DNA of 64,000 bases from Angiostrongylus vasorum (lineage: Eukaryota > Nematoda > Chromadorea > Rhabditida > Metastrongylidae): assembly GCA_018806985.1 (NCBI GenBank), contig JADANN010000375.1, positions 2,356,001 through 2,420,000 of the forward strand. Direction: 5' to 3'. Shown piece after piece: positions 33,032 through 43,904 of this stretch (position 1 is the first letter of the stretch; each line of letters starts with the position of its first letter). The notes beneath the pieces are model-generated. The model did not search any database, had not been told where the DNA came from, and saw nothing but the letters and a program-made list of their open reading frames with translations. Both the position numbers and the translations under genes were made by a program.

Positions 33032-33286
33032 TTACTTCATTTGAGATGAAGGGTGGGATAAACGGGACCTTATTGCCGCTGGATTTGTCGTTGGGGGCCT
33101 GTGGTTTCCTCTACGCCTATCCCGAGCTACAGTTTCGTAGCCATTGGGGGGGGCTATTTGCCGCGCTAAGTTCCGGGACTCCTTCCTCTGCTCCCTTCCT
33201 GTGCACACGCTGGTGGTTGTTCGGGGCATGTTTCTCACGAGCGCCCTTTTCGTGTGAGAGGGGTGAGGGGAGAGGTAATGAACCAA
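33032..33286 (-). pseudogene. PLE-A RT-EN linker
   Basis: 84 codons joining RT and EN, with HYLSPHPSHTKRALVRNM and ARQIAPPNGYETVARDRR. Equivalent stretches occur in PLE-B (35360-35560), PLE-C (54500-54720) and PLE-D (49894-50150). Confidence 0.8.
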
Positions 33287-33477
33287 GACGTTTTTGCTAC
33301 TTGGCTTTCGCTACCATTTCGTGGTGTAGCCGTTTTCTGATAGGTTAATTTGCACGTTCAGAAAGGGAAGCCAGTTTTCTTTTGGTTTCTCTTGGGTGAA
33401 TTTGATGTACTCTGACTGTTCGTTCAACAACTCGAAACATTTGTCAATTTGCTCTTGTGTTGAACAAATGACCAATC

Positions 33478-33530
33478 ATCTATATATCTATAGTCATCTA
33501 TAGTCTATATCTATAGTCATCTATATACCT
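33478..33530. repeat. Tandem expansion inside the PLE-A active-site codons
   Basis: CTATAGTCATCTATA-type units repeat about three times. The unit is the complement of the codons for the catalytic YIDD (33517-33528), so part of the active-site sequence was copied in tandem. The expansion brings a stop right after YIDDYRYRL. The other PLE copies have a single unit. Confidence 0.85.
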
Positions 33531-34214
33531 ACAATAGTGTAACGGCCTGAGGTCGATTACTGGTGCTTCCACCTTGGACATGAGTGCAATGGCGGGGCTT
33601 GGTGCCAGTCGTTGTCCCATTGCCAGCCCTCTCATTTGTGCGTAGTACCTCCCGAACCATCTGGAGATTGCGCACTTTAGGCACTCCTTCGGGAGTGTCA
33701 TCAACTGCTGAATCGAGAACCCATACATGTTTATTGCTCCTTCGTGTTGTATAAGGAGCTCGCAGATGGCGTGCATGGCGGAGTCATTCGACACGTGTGT
33801 GTGGAGGGCGGTGACGTCGAGGGGCTCCATCACGTGCGCACTGTTGGGGCGCGCGTTACGTAGACGATCCAGGAACATCTGGGTGTTCGTTAGATGGGCT
33901 GGAATGTACTTCACCAACTGGGTGGGTATTGGGGTTATTAACCACGTTATTCTATCCGTTGACCCGTCCACGCAGCTAATGATGGGTCTGACCTTGAATA
34001 ACGATGGATCGGTAGAAACGAGATCATCGCTGGATACTAACTTATGGGTTTTAATAAGTAAGTACAGGACGGGACATGTTGGTAGGTCAACTTTGAGTTG
34101 GGGGATAACTGATGGTTTTAACCTAGCCGCTCTTGCCATTTTGACCCATTCGTTGTTTAACTTCCGGTATTGACTTTTAAATTCCTTCTCACACGACGGA
34201 GGAAGCATCTTCAA
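33498..34214 (-). pseudogene. PLE-A reverse transcriptase domain
   Basis: 238 open codons, the longest frame in the window. Motifs: VRPIISCVDGSTDRITW (76-91), motif A as LDVTALHTHVSND (D133), motif B QMRGLAMGQRLAP (193-205), and motif C YIDD (230-233). These define a PLE-type RT. The frame ends just after YIDD in the tandem expansion at 33478-33530, so the thumb (FELLNEQSEY-type sequence at 33360-33480) is cut off. Confidence 0.9.
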
Positions 34215-34419
34215 GGTGCTTTTCCGTTATCTCAACATCTAAGTGATGGGGGAATACAACGAACTCTCCACTCTTATCAATAACGGATAATCTTATGTTT
34301 TTCAACCTTATCAGCTCTCGTACCTCTCGCATACCATGTTTTTGCACTTCAGTGAGGTTGGAGCTGTATCTTTTCGCGCGATAGTGATTAAGGACTTTGA
34401 AAGTTTCATTCGTAAACAT
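34189..34419 (-). pseudogene. PLE-A N-terminal region
   Basis: 76 codons upstream of the RT, including HYRAKRYSSNLTEVQKHGMR and LSVIDKSGEFVVFP. It matches the detached fragment at 57180-57430 and the start of PLE-C. It overlaps the RT frame by a few codons through a frameshift. The true start is missing because the element is cut where PLE-B begins. Confidence 0.82.
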
Positions 34420-34420
34420 C

Positions 34421-34836
34421 CGAAATTTAACATTTCGCTTTATCGTCCATCATCTGAGAAGGAGTTTAAAAGTAAATACCGAAAGTTGAACTGCGAATGG
34501 GCCAAAATGGCACGGGCTGCTGGTTTAAAACCATCAGTTATTTCTCAACTAAGGGTTGAGCTACCAACATGTCCCGTCTTGTACTTGCTTATAAAAACTC
34601 ATAAGCTAGTGTCCAGCGATGATATTACGTCTACCGATTCATCGTTGTTTAAGGTTAGACCAATCATTAGCTGTGTGGACGGGCCAACGGATGGGATAAC
34701 GTGGTTTTTAACCCTAGTATTTAACCAGTTGTTGAAACACATTCCAGCCCATCTTACGAATACCCAGATGTTTCTGGATCGTCTGCGCTACAGCGCAGCC
34801 CAGCAGAGCGTACGTGATGGAGTCGTTCGACGTTAG
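34421..34836 (+). pseudogene. PLE-B RT, N-terminal part
   Basis: Open to 34836, giving SEKEFKSKYRKLNCEWAKMA, LYLLIKTHKLV and VRPIISCVDGPTDGITW, the finger region of a PLE RT. After LRYSAAQQ the frame is lost by a small insertion relative to PLE-A, and motif A continues in the frame that starts at 34814. The frame also runs upstream to 34336 through antisense PLE-A sequence, which is not part of this element. Confidence 0.85.
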
Positions 34837-35377
34837 CGCCCTCTGTACAGACGTGTCGAATGACTCCGCAATGCAGGCCATGTTCGAACTCCTGATGCGA
34901 CACGAGGGAGGGATGAACATGTATGGCTTCAAGATGGAGCAGTTGATGGCACTCTTGAGGGAATGCTTGAGCTGCTCAGTCTTCAGATGGTCCGGAAAGT
35001 ACTGCGCCCAAATGGGAGGGTTGGCAATGGGACAACCACTGGCACCAGGCCTGGCCATTGCGTTTATGTCTGGGGTGGAAGCACCGGTGATCGATCTCGG
35101 GCCGCTACTTTACTGTAGATATATAGTTGACTGTTTTGTCCTTTGCTCAACACAAGAGGAAATGGACAAATGTTTCGAGTTGTTGAATGAACAGTCAGAG
35201 TGTGTCGAGTTCACCCGAGAGAAACCGAAAGAAAACTGGCTTCCATTCCTGAACGTCCAAATTAGCCTGTCAGAAAATGGCTACATTACGAAGTGGTACC
35301 GAAAGCCAAGTAATAAAAAACATCTTGGTTCATTACCTCTTCTGTCACCCCCTCTCACACGAAAAGGGCGCTGGTAG
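34814..35377 (+). pseudogene. PLE-B RT, catalytic part
   Basis: 187 codons: motif A SFDVSALCTDVSND (D6), motif B QMGGLAMGQPLAP (66-78), motif C YIVD (103-106) and the thumb FELLNEQSECVEFTREKP. In YIVD the first of the two metal-binding aspartates is valine, which would abolish polymerase activity even if the frame were intact. The frame ends near 35377, just before the linker. Confidence 0.9.
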
Positions 35378-35382
35378 GAAAC

Positions 35383-36015
35383 ATGTTTCGAACAGCGACC
35401 AGCGTGTGCACGGGAAGAGAGCAGAGAGAGGATTCCCGGAACTTGGCGCGGCAAATAGCCATTTCTAATGGCTACGAAACTGTAGCTCGGGATAGGCGTA
35501 GAGGAAATCCTAGGCCTCCAAACGACAACTCTAGCGATAGAATGGTCCCGTTTGTCCTACCCTTCATCTCGAATGATGTAAGTGCAGCTGTGGAGCGCTG
35601 CTTGAGAAGGGCGGGTCTGGAGAGTTCGGTAAACGTAGTTGAAATGCCACCGAGTGATCTTGGGCGTCGACTAGTTCGTAACCGCCTATGTGACCGTCTG
35701 TGTGCAGCGAGGGGTTGCATAGTTTGCCCTAGTGGTGGGGACGGTGATTGCATCAGTTCGTGTACAGTTTGTCTGATCTCCTGTGGGACGTGCGGAGACG
35801 AATGCATTGGCGAAACGGGCAGACCCCTCTGTGTCCGCATAAAGGAACACCTAGTCGGCAAACGTAAACCAAATACCCCACTAGGCACGCATAGGACCCA
35901 GAGACATAGCGGGGAGGACTTTGAAGTACGTGTCACGATCCTCGCGCAGGAATCGAGAACACAAGCGCGCAAAACTCTCGAGGCGTTCTGGATTAATTCC
36001 AGAAATCTAAAATGA
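35383..36015 (+). CDS. PLE-B linker and GIY-YIG endonuclease, uninterrupted
   Basis: 210 open codons covering the linker (TGREQREDSRNLARQIAI; LPFISNDVSAAVERCLRRAG), the cysteine cluster (C112-x2-C115, C123, C127, C130, C134-x2-C137) and the nuclease core. The core reads ECIGETGR, so the tyrosine of the YIG half is cysteine (C141); G143, E144, R147, R152, E155, H156 and E200 remain. It is the most intact PLE protein segment in the window but lacks its own RT, so it is probably a relic. Confidence 0.85.
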   Translation: MFRTATSVCTGREQREDSRNLARQIAISNGYETVARDRRRGNPRPPNDNSSDRMVPFVLPFISNDVSAAVERCLRRAGLESSVNVVEMPPSDLGRRLVRNRLCDRLCAARGCIVCPSGGDGDCISSCTVCLISCGTCGDECIGETGRPLCVRIKEHLVGKRKPNTPLGTHRTQRHSGEDFEVRVTILAQESRTQARKTLEAFWINSRNLK

Positions 36016-36214
36016 ACCGCAGGGAAGAATGCCTCATTATCACGCGTGACATTGGGCAGTATATAAGGCTGTTATTTTGATGGGAGGGGCATATTACGCT
36101 TCCATGTGAACTCCGTGCGGTTGGTCTCCACGCGACGTACTCAGTGGAAGCCTCATGGAGGGCGGTGAGTGTGCAGAGCTGTGTTCAATGTGATTGAAAT
36201 CTTGGTTCAGCGTT

Positions 36215-37370
36215 ACCGATATATCGAGCCAGTGCTGCTATCTTCCCAGACAAGTCTGGCACCAAGTTGCTGACCCCGTAAGGAGGCCTCCTCTAGCCAC
36301 TGCGCTACATGACCCGCTGCTTCGGTCATAGGGAAGGGAACTGCATGTAGGCCATGAATACTCATCAACGTACGAAGTCTTTGCCAGCTCACCAAGATGC
36401 TACTATACTTCCAATTTTTATGGTTGTCGTTCATAGTTATCAGCCTCCTGCTTTACTAACAAGAGTAGCGAAAAATACATTTCACCTTATTTTGGCTTCA
36501 CCACTTCCATCAAAACCTTCCTAAGGAAGCTATGGATTTTGCACGCGTTGCCAGTGAGCAAATTAGAGAATAGGTTCTAGGAAAAATCGTCATGGTCATG
36601 GTTATGTTCCCTTTTCTTTTTCATTAACTTCGCCAAAGCTAGTCGATAAACGTTAAAGAGATGTCTACCAATAGGAGAACAATTCGATGGAATTTTCTGT
36701 GATGTTCCAAAATGAACGCTTGCAAGGTGTAGGTGATCTCGTCAATTACTCATACTTATGAGCCAGTCTACGGAACTTCACAACAATCGTGCCGATTAAT
36801 TCGAAGGACGACTCAAAAAGAAGGACAGAAAACCTGGACAAGCCCCAAAAAACGCGTCGCGCTTTTATGTGCGTGGACCTCAATTGGCGCGGCGCTGTCT
36901 TGACTCAACGTGTTTCGGTTGTATGAATGCAAATCGATCGCCGTGGAGTCGCAGAGGCATTTCGTGGTGTTGCTGACGCCACGAACTGTGGCTTCAACGA
37001 CGACTGCAGAGAAAGAGTGAGTTACTTTTCTGTTCTTTAGCTGCTTTACAATGAATATAACATAAGGTCTTAAGAGTTTCATAGCCTCTAAGGCGAAACC
37101 ACGTGACTAACCTAAAATTGCCAGGTAGGTACTAAACTTTCAAATTTAAGGGCAACTTTTATAGAACATAGGATAAGGCTAGTTCCAAATTTGGACAAAT
37201 CTTGACTTGCACCATTGAAATATTTGGTTGATGCACATGTTAGCCTTGTCTTTTTTTAAATCATTAATATACGCTTTGGTTAATAGAAGGTCGAATTTGA
37301 GGTATGACGCCGTCCAAACGGGATTGACGTGCTACTACACTTCTCGAGTGAGCGCCTGGCCACGTGTCTG
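36215..37370 (-). repeat. Module V/M1 copy next to PLE-B
   Basis: Matches 15068-16370 in the same orientation with deletions (ATCGAGCCAGTGCTGCTATC near 36221; TGACTCAACGTGTTTCGGTT near 36901). It joins a W fragment at 37371 through a deletion relative to R. Confidence 0.75.
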
Positions 37371-37694
37371 CAACAACAGAAACTCCGCATAGCAAATTCG
37401 CATGAAGTAGAGCATTTATACTTCGAACTAGTGAATTATTCGGTTCTAACAGCAGACTCGAAGTACTGTATTCAACGGAGCTGACCATTACATATATTGG
37501 CGCGCAAGACTCCAGGCTACTTGCCTAAACTTCAGAAGTCTAAAAATGAATAGGAGGTTAGAGTGCCTCATGCGCATTCTAATTTTGTTCTCTGACATTT
37601 TAAAGCAGTGATTCGAAATTCGTTACGACGGATGTCTGAACGACGCCATTAAGTGTGCTGTGCAAATGGCGCTACGGATTTTCCTCATATGAGG
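37371..37694. repeat. Module W fragment
   Basis: 37371-37590 resembles R 19066-19290 (CTAACAGCAGACTCGAAGT near 37445). The last ~100 bases before the RTE-A 5'UTR show no match I can place. Confidence 0.65.
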
Positions 37695-38290
37695 GATTTC
37701 GAGCCGGTTAGTGGCGAGGCTACGTGGCGCGTCTCCAGGTGGCGGATAGGGGGTTAATCGCCGATAAAAGCAACCATTGCTTCCCTGAGACGCAGGTGGA
37801 TTCAGGGGTCGGACTCCCTGTTTCTGCTGCGCCGATTTGGCACATACTTTCTTTATTCACGATGCATATTCATGAACGCGTGTGTGAGTGCGTTCCAGTT
37901 TATGTGCATTGTATTCAACGAGTCAGTTCGGCCAAAAGCTTCCATTTAAGTGACAGGGAAGAATATGGGAGGCAGTTAGGAGGAGGCTCCAACAAATAAG
38001 CTCCATGTCCACTCTGGGAGAAACTGGCAGGCAGCCTGAGCAAACCCAGCCCACGTCCTGAGCAAAGTAAGCTATATGTAGGTATCAAATTGCTCAACGC
38101 AGTAAAAGAAAGGGGCCTCATACCCGTGACCACGAAAGAGCCCCCTATTCGACAGCGTTGGGTAGGACGACTACGGAGAGGCTGCTAAAATCTAAGAGCA
38201 ATTCTAGGCTGCCTAAATCGCAAAGAACTAAGGTGAAGATCTGTACCTAGAATGAACGCACACATGCATCCCAGTTCTCGATAGATAACA
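37695..38290 (+). other. RTE-A 5'UTR
   Basis: Matches 60285-60830 ahead of the other EN copy: CGTGGCGCGTCTCCAGGTGG, GGATAGGGGGTTAATCG. Both begin an open frame [12 protein letters not shown], but the frames diverge soon after, so coding of an ORF1 is not supported. It likely marks the 5' end of full-length RTE-A near 37695. Confidence 0.72.
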
Positions 38291-40260
38291 TGGTCGTGCA
38301 AGCAAGAAGGATAAGTACGACGTCATCGGCCTGACCGAGACGTGACGACGCCACCCACTCAATGCCGTCTATGACCCTGGAGAAGAACTGTTCCTCAGAA
38401 CATGCGACAGTAGAGCAGTCGGCGGCATCAGCGTTCTCGTCAACACGAGTTTGTCCATAAACATTGATTCATTAGAACAACTAACAACCCAAATTGGACG
38501 TTTACCATTAAAAAGATCTGGATCAGTACCGGCTTTGACAATCTGCTTCGCTTACGAGTTGACATCAAACTATGACGGAGAAGAAGTCGAAGCGCTCTAT
38601 ATGGACTTGAAGAAGTTCTACAGAGAAGACCATATATTCTTCAAGGTCATCATTTTAGGTTCTAACGCTAAGATTGGACCAAAAACGACGTCTGAAGAAC
38701 GTCACATTAGGACCCACAGATTAGAGTGGAACGAACAGGGTGAGCGGCTGAGCGCCTGTCCGAGTTTATCATGACGATCAAGAACTTCCATGATAAGTCG
38801 GAGTTCCAGAACCCCCACCCCCAATGATGGAAGTGCAAGTCTCCCAGTGGAGAGTACCATGACGAAATAGACCACATCATAGTAAATAGAAGGTTCTGCC
38901 TCACCGATGTCGCTGTTGTCCCAAAACTCTAAACAGGATCAGACCACAATCTCTTTCGTGCAAGATTTTACTTCTCGCGGAAAAAAGAAAAAGTCGCTAA
39001 ATTCAAGAAACATCCCAAAACCACCGTAAACTGGGACTTATTCAATTCATTAGTCAGCTGTTGGGAAGATGCCGCTGTCCATTCGCATTTCGCATTCAAT
39101 TTTGAAATATTCAAATTTCAAGCATTCGCAAAGCCCACCGAAGCTTCGTCAATTACAAGACCAAGATGATTGCACTCCATCGCCCAGACGGAACATGTTA
39201 CAGTGTCCAGAAAGGCAATGGAGAAATAAAATCATTCACGAATACAACTCAGATGTATTTGATAGCCACGCCACCCTAAGTCATATGAAATAAGGGAGGA
39301 TGGATATGTTGTACCACCGGTTCTCCTTTCCCAAATCCGGCATGCCATTTCGTCGGTGAAAAATCGAACAGCACCAGGTCTGGACAAGATAAGATTTGAA
39401 CAGTTGAAGAACCTGCCGCCAGACCTCATAAACACATTGGCTCGGCTGTTCACACGTTACCTGCATGAATGTGAGGTCCGTACTCAGTGGAAGACCAGCA
39501 AGACCGTGTTATTGTTCAAGAAAGTTGGCTTCCGCGGTATCGGCAACTATCGCCCAAACTGTTTGCTGTCTGCCATATACAAATTTTCATTCGTGTCGTC
39601 CTACATAGGATTGACAGAACACTAGACGAAGGGCAGCCAGGTGAGCAAGCCGGGCTTCGAAAAGCATTTAGTACGACGGACCACATCCACAGGATAACAA
39701 GGGTCATTGAAGTATCTCGAGAGTGCAAAAGACCGTTCTGTCTCACTTTCATCGATTTGCAGAACGCCTTTGATTCAACTGAGATAGAAGCAGTCATGGA
39801 AGCCTTTGACAGTCAAGGAATCCCAACTCAGTACATAAAGATTCTTCGTAAGCTATACAAAGATTTCACAACTAACATATCACCGTTCTACAACGATATT
39901 AACATCGACGTTAAAAGAGGGGTTAAGAGAGGCTATACCACCCCGCCAAAATTATTTATCGCCACTCTCGATTACGTCATGCTAATACTGGAGTTGGATC
40001 ACATGGGAGTGAAAGTAGATGGTCGGCAATTACACCATTTTTACTTTGCTGATGGTATCGTTCTTATAACATCAAAGAATGGGCAAGGTGAACGAACAGT
40101 TTCCGAGTTTGTTAAAGCCTTTGAAAAAATTGGTGTTCAAATAAATCTAACAGAACCGATTTTCTTGAGTAATGGAGTGGTTACGTCTGCCCCATTCACG
40201 CTCAACTGAGGGAATATCTCCGAATGCTCCAGTTATGTCTATCTAAGTTGGGAAACCGAG
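38290..40260 (+). pseudogene. RTE-A endonuclease and reverse transcriptase, longest copy
   Basis: EN domain from about 38300 (a decayed [15 protein letters not shown] start, then [26 protein letters not shown]-like sequence, and IDHIIVN / FCLTDVAVVPKL near 38880). The linker is shortened by about 70 codons near 39080-39130. The RT follows: NRTAPGLDKIRFEQLKNLPP (39362), AGLRKAFSTTDH, motif A LTFIDLQNAFDST (D90 of the 39487-40209 frame), GVKRGYTTPPKLF in place of GVRQGDTISPKLF, and motif C FADG (187-190). The last catalytic aspartate is thus glycine. The 240-codon RT frame ends at 40209. The element passes into module T without the C-terminal domain. Confidence 0.88.
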
Positions 40261-40329
40261 ATGGTGAATGACCAAGCTCCAGAGTTTTCGGAGACGTATC
40301 TCTTTGTAAGGAGCATAAAATCTGTTTGA

Positions 40330-41290
40330 ACAGTTTGTAGGGTAAGGTTTTACAGCGTAAGACAACGCATGGAGTGTGTATGGTAATGAGCTTGCCACGC
40401 GAATCTTCTTGATTTGTAGCGATTTGCCGGACCTCAAACCTGTGTAATTAAGGCATTTATGCACATGATATTTACAAGACAATGTAATGAGATTCGGAAT
40501 GTATGTACAATAAATTACAAGTAAAGTAGTTCAGCGGGTAGTAATATAACTAAACAAACTGCACTAACAATGATGTAGAGCTTTATGCAACAGATTTATG
40601 AGAGTGTGAGAATGAGCAGGAAGTACTGTTTATGTAACAGTATTATTACAACTACAACAGCTTAAGAATTTACATTATCACAGTGCAAGAATGTGGTAGC
40701 GATGACAGTGTTGTTTTAGCAATGAGGAGGAGGGAGATTCTTCGGGTTGGAGTACTTGTGAACAATGCGAGTATTTGAGAGAACTGTTATAGTGAAAACG
40801 AGTAGTGATTACATGAGCATTAATGATAACCTTAATGTGTTGATAATGCAAGAACATAACACTTCTGTCAACATTATTTTGCCTAGCAGAACCGAAAGTG
40901 TTGGGAAAGGAAAGATTGGGTGAGAGAGCAAAATGGTGATGGAGGAGTAAAGGTAAACTCCACGCCTAGTCACAGGTCAAATGACAGTACTAATGTGTGA
41001 GGCAACGTCAAGGGAAGTGAAATGACTTCCAGGTTCACGGCGCGGGTCCGATGGTCTAGTCTCCAAGCACTAAGCCGTGCCCTTAGCATTTCTGGTGGCG
41101 TGTCCGGTGGTTAAGAATGAATATGTATGTAGGGCAGGCATGCGGGTGTTGTGTCAACTATTTTATGATACAATGTCTTACATGACAGGAACAATAAACA
41201 TAAATGCACGGTTGGTACAACACTTGTTAATGTGGAAGGAAGGCAATATTTCACTAAAAATGTATTTTCTGCAGGTCTTTCGTGGATAGT
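40330..41290 (+). repeat. Module T, extended copy
   Basis: TTACAGCGTAAGACAACG (40350), ATGTAATGAGATTCGGAATG (40482) and TTAGCAATGAGGAGG. It extends further than R's T into a segment (40860-41290) that reappears inverted at 58200-58690. An open frame at 41077-41289 also exists in the inverted copy, but differences fall at all codon positions. Confidence 0.68.
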
Positions 41291-41299
41291 CAAATGAGT

Positions 41300-42720
41300 G
41301 TTTTTGTCAACAGTGGCTTTTATTAAATTAGAATGTGAATTGACTGCGACAACAAACATTGAAACAGGCAGTTGTTTTAAAGGAAAGAGTACTAGAAAAC
41401 GAAGTGATGAGGGAGATCTTCTTGGTATCCTATTCTTGTTAAAATCATTTATCTTGCTGCCGCCTAGTACACATTTACGGTAGTACTAGACTCATTACAG
41501 GTCTGCTCAGTGATTTATCACCTTATCAGGGCAGTAAAATGTCTCAGAGTTTGTAAACAACTGCAGAAGACATGAGAGTTGCACAAACGGAAAGTTCGTC
41601 GCATCCAAGAACGTTTGGAGCAGGGTGGGAGCGACGTCGTTCTAAGTGTGTCCACGTAAACGTAAGAGCACGAAGAAGTTCAATCAATGTAACACATTAG
41701 AAAAGAACGACACCTTACCAATTCATTCTCGATGACTTCTCAATCCTGACAGACGTTTGTCACTTGGTGTAGCTATTTCTTATCAATAGCTGGTGCTCCA
41801 CGATTCACTTCTCTGAAAAAAAAAGATGCATTCATTGTGTAGAGATCCCACAGCTAAAAGAGCCAAATACCTTGGCTACTTGATTCTCACTAACAGGATA
41901 TACGTCAAACGGTTGTGAACGACGCATACTTGTAGGCGTTGTATACCAATAATAAATATGTCCACTCGAACTTTGGCCCATCCCTGGATAGCCGCTTTGC
42001 GACCGCACGCAAGTCGCCTTTGACTCAGAGCAGATTTACTAACCTCCCCTGTTCCAGAATTTATTGGAATGCGTCTTTAAGATTATCGAAATTTTTCCAC
42101 ATCATTGTGTTTAATATTAGTTGCTTTTGTTGTGAGCGTATTAGTTTTTCTGAGAAACCAATAACATGTAGTTGTTTCTTTTTGGCTTGCTTCATTGTCA
42201 TTTATATATGTAAAAGCTTAGTGCTCGTTTCATTTCCATTTTTATACTACTTTTTACTTTTTTGTAACACAGTATCCAAACTGGTACTCCATAGGGAAGA
42301 ATTCCGATTACGTTTACAGCGACCAAATGAATTCCTCCTAACGGTTTACCGCCTCATTTTGGCTGGGAGGTGTTCCTGGGTGACGGGCAGCGATGTACAG
42401 CGGGGGATCCATTCCCCGGTAGGATCTTCTAAGCGTAGAAGGAGTCCGATGTTTCCATCAGGAAGCCAAGCTAAGAGCTGGCATCAAGCTAGTCGCATGG
42501 TGACGAATCTCCGTCAGATCCACAAGGGCGGCGCCTGCCTGTGGTGGTGACGACCTGTGGCGGACTTTGGCCAGGCTGGTTTCGGGACTTCAGGGAACCA
42601 CAATGGCTAATCCAACAAAACTCCGAAAGGTGGAAATTATGCTAAGAGTAGCACAACAAGTGAGAACGGGCCGTCCAAATATCCAGCCAAGGTCTAGTTA
42701 ATTCATCTAATTTCACAATG
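41300..42720 (+). repeat. Module Y and repeat D
   Basis: Y at 41560-42340 matches 27060-27800 (GAGCGACGTCGTTCTAAGTG near 41629; GCCGCTTTGCGACCGCACGC near 41991). D at 42350-42620 matches 27800-28030 (CTGTGGTGGTGACGACCTG). The open frame 41939-42550 spans both and has no recognisable domain. Confidence 0.7.
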
Positions 42721-42799
42721 TTTCTCTCAATGCTGAGTATATTTGCGTCTCATTTTTCTTCCCAAACACGATAATCTCGGGAAGGTCAAGATTTCTCCG

Positions 42800-42990
42800 A
42801 AAACTGCGCTCAACTAGCGTCAGTTATGTCGACGATTGGAGAACACCGTGGATGTTCAGGGGGCAGCATCTGAACCGATGAAAATCCGAAAGCGCCCATG
42901 TGAACGTTTGCATTGCGGCGAATCAAACTGGAGTGCCCTACGTAGCAAAGTATGTCTGGTGGGACCGTCTAAATAGTACTCATTTGTAAG
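42800..42990 (+). pseudogene. Exon-like segment, copy 1
   Basis: Translates to a plausible coding stretch (EPMKIRKRPCERLHCGESNW, then a KVCLVGPSK block), followed by a consensus-like donor TTT|GTAAGT near 42988. A TAG interrupts it before the donor. The inverted copy at 52770-52960 has TGC at that codon but has lost the donor (TTTATAAGT). Possibly an exon of a captured gene; the protein is not recognised. Confidence 0.35.
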
Positions 42991-43109
42991 TAACAGAGAG
43001 TCAAAAAAATCTTCAAAAATCGGATTGCACTGAGTATTTCAGTGTAAAACTGGCACCTTGTCATGCTTTACTCTCGCCATCCGATTTCTGTGCATTTTTT
43101 AGTTTTCCA

Positions 43110-43340
43110 ATGAATCGCTTGTTCATTGCATGATTTCCTCGTTGTTTTCCACTGATTTCACTCCTTTCCTGATTTCCTATGCAATGTGCGGCTTTATTTC
43201 TTTTTCACTTTACACTCTTTTCTCATGTTTTCGCTGGACTATTAACCCCATCCCCCTTGTCAATTTAACAGCTTTTCTGTCAGATATGTCGAGCACATGA
43301 TAGAGTCAACGACGATGTTTATGAGAAGCAAAAAGGATAG
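43110..43340 (+). repeat. Duplicated intron/exon-like segment, copy 2
   Basis: Direct match to 11960-12195. It ends beside CGAGCACATGATAGAGTCAA. It follows the exon-like segment, so the two may come from one captured gene. Confidence 0.5.
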
Positions 43341-43900
43341 TAATACTAAGTTATCCATGGGGATTTGTAGAGTTACATATGGAGCAACTGGCAGTTACAA
43401 TGTTATCCCTCGTGAACGAATCCATGAGTGACATGCGTCTCTGTGAATGTATAGTTGCCAAATATGTTCTAAATATTGTCCGGTTGAAATTTTCTGGTTT
43501 GCTATCCCTTAGTTTTGTTGCTGAATTTTCGGTTGCGCTGTTTCTACTATTATAAAGACAGAGAACTTTTGTGTAAATGTACCACTGCAGAACTGTCGTT
43601 GATAGGATTTCACAACATTCCCATGAGCTGGGCAAGGTAAGAAAGAATATTTATTATTCACCCAGGGTTAACGAAGGTAGGTTTGGAGAACAAAATATGA
43701 TGCGAGCCCCAAGAGCGTGCAAAATCCACTAAGCAGCCAGTTTTTCACGCGATAGGTTAAATTGAAAATTCACTGGTGCCCACTACAGTCATTTGACGAT
43801 TAAGGGGAGAAGAGGTGAATTGTTCAGGTGATATTTATGCCAAACTTAAACAGTGTGCCTACCAATGTTTTTTTAGCCTTTAGCTAATGATCTTTTACTG
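43341..43900. other. No gene seen
   Basis: AT-rich. A minus-strand open frame (43351-43635) shows no domain and no second copy. Confidence 0.5.
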
Positions 43901-43904
43901 TGGC

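Larger units (their letters stand above)
32296..34419 (-). mobile_element. PLE-A, Penelope-like retroelement
   Basis: Minus-strand PLE with the canonical order: N-terminal region (34419-34189), RT (34214-33498), linker (33286-33032), GIY-YIG endonuclease (32969-32532), and a 3' flank with a hammerhead-like motif (32340-32297). PLEs copy themselves by target-primed reverse transcription with a telomerase-related RT. The reading frame is split into several pieces and the RT active site is disrupted by a local tandem expansion, so it is dead. Its 5' end lies head to head with PLE-B at about 34420. Confidence 0.92.
34421..36210 (+). mobile_element. PLE-B, head to head with PLE-A
   Basis: Plus-strand PLE. 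It starts inside the N-terminal region (SLYRPSSEKEFKS), runs through RT (to about 35370) and the linker to a complete GIY-YIG domain ending at 36015, then about 190 bases of 3' flank matching PLE-A's 3' flank. It stops near 36210 before any hammerhead-like motif, where the M1 copy begins. Protein similarity to PLE-A is high, so both belong to one family. The RT frame is broken at about 34830. Confidence 0.92.

Noticed and set aside
32848..33348. Long plus-strand open frames over PLE-A (also 33727-34173)
   Set aside because: They are antisense to clear PLE endonuclease and RT motifs on the minus strand.
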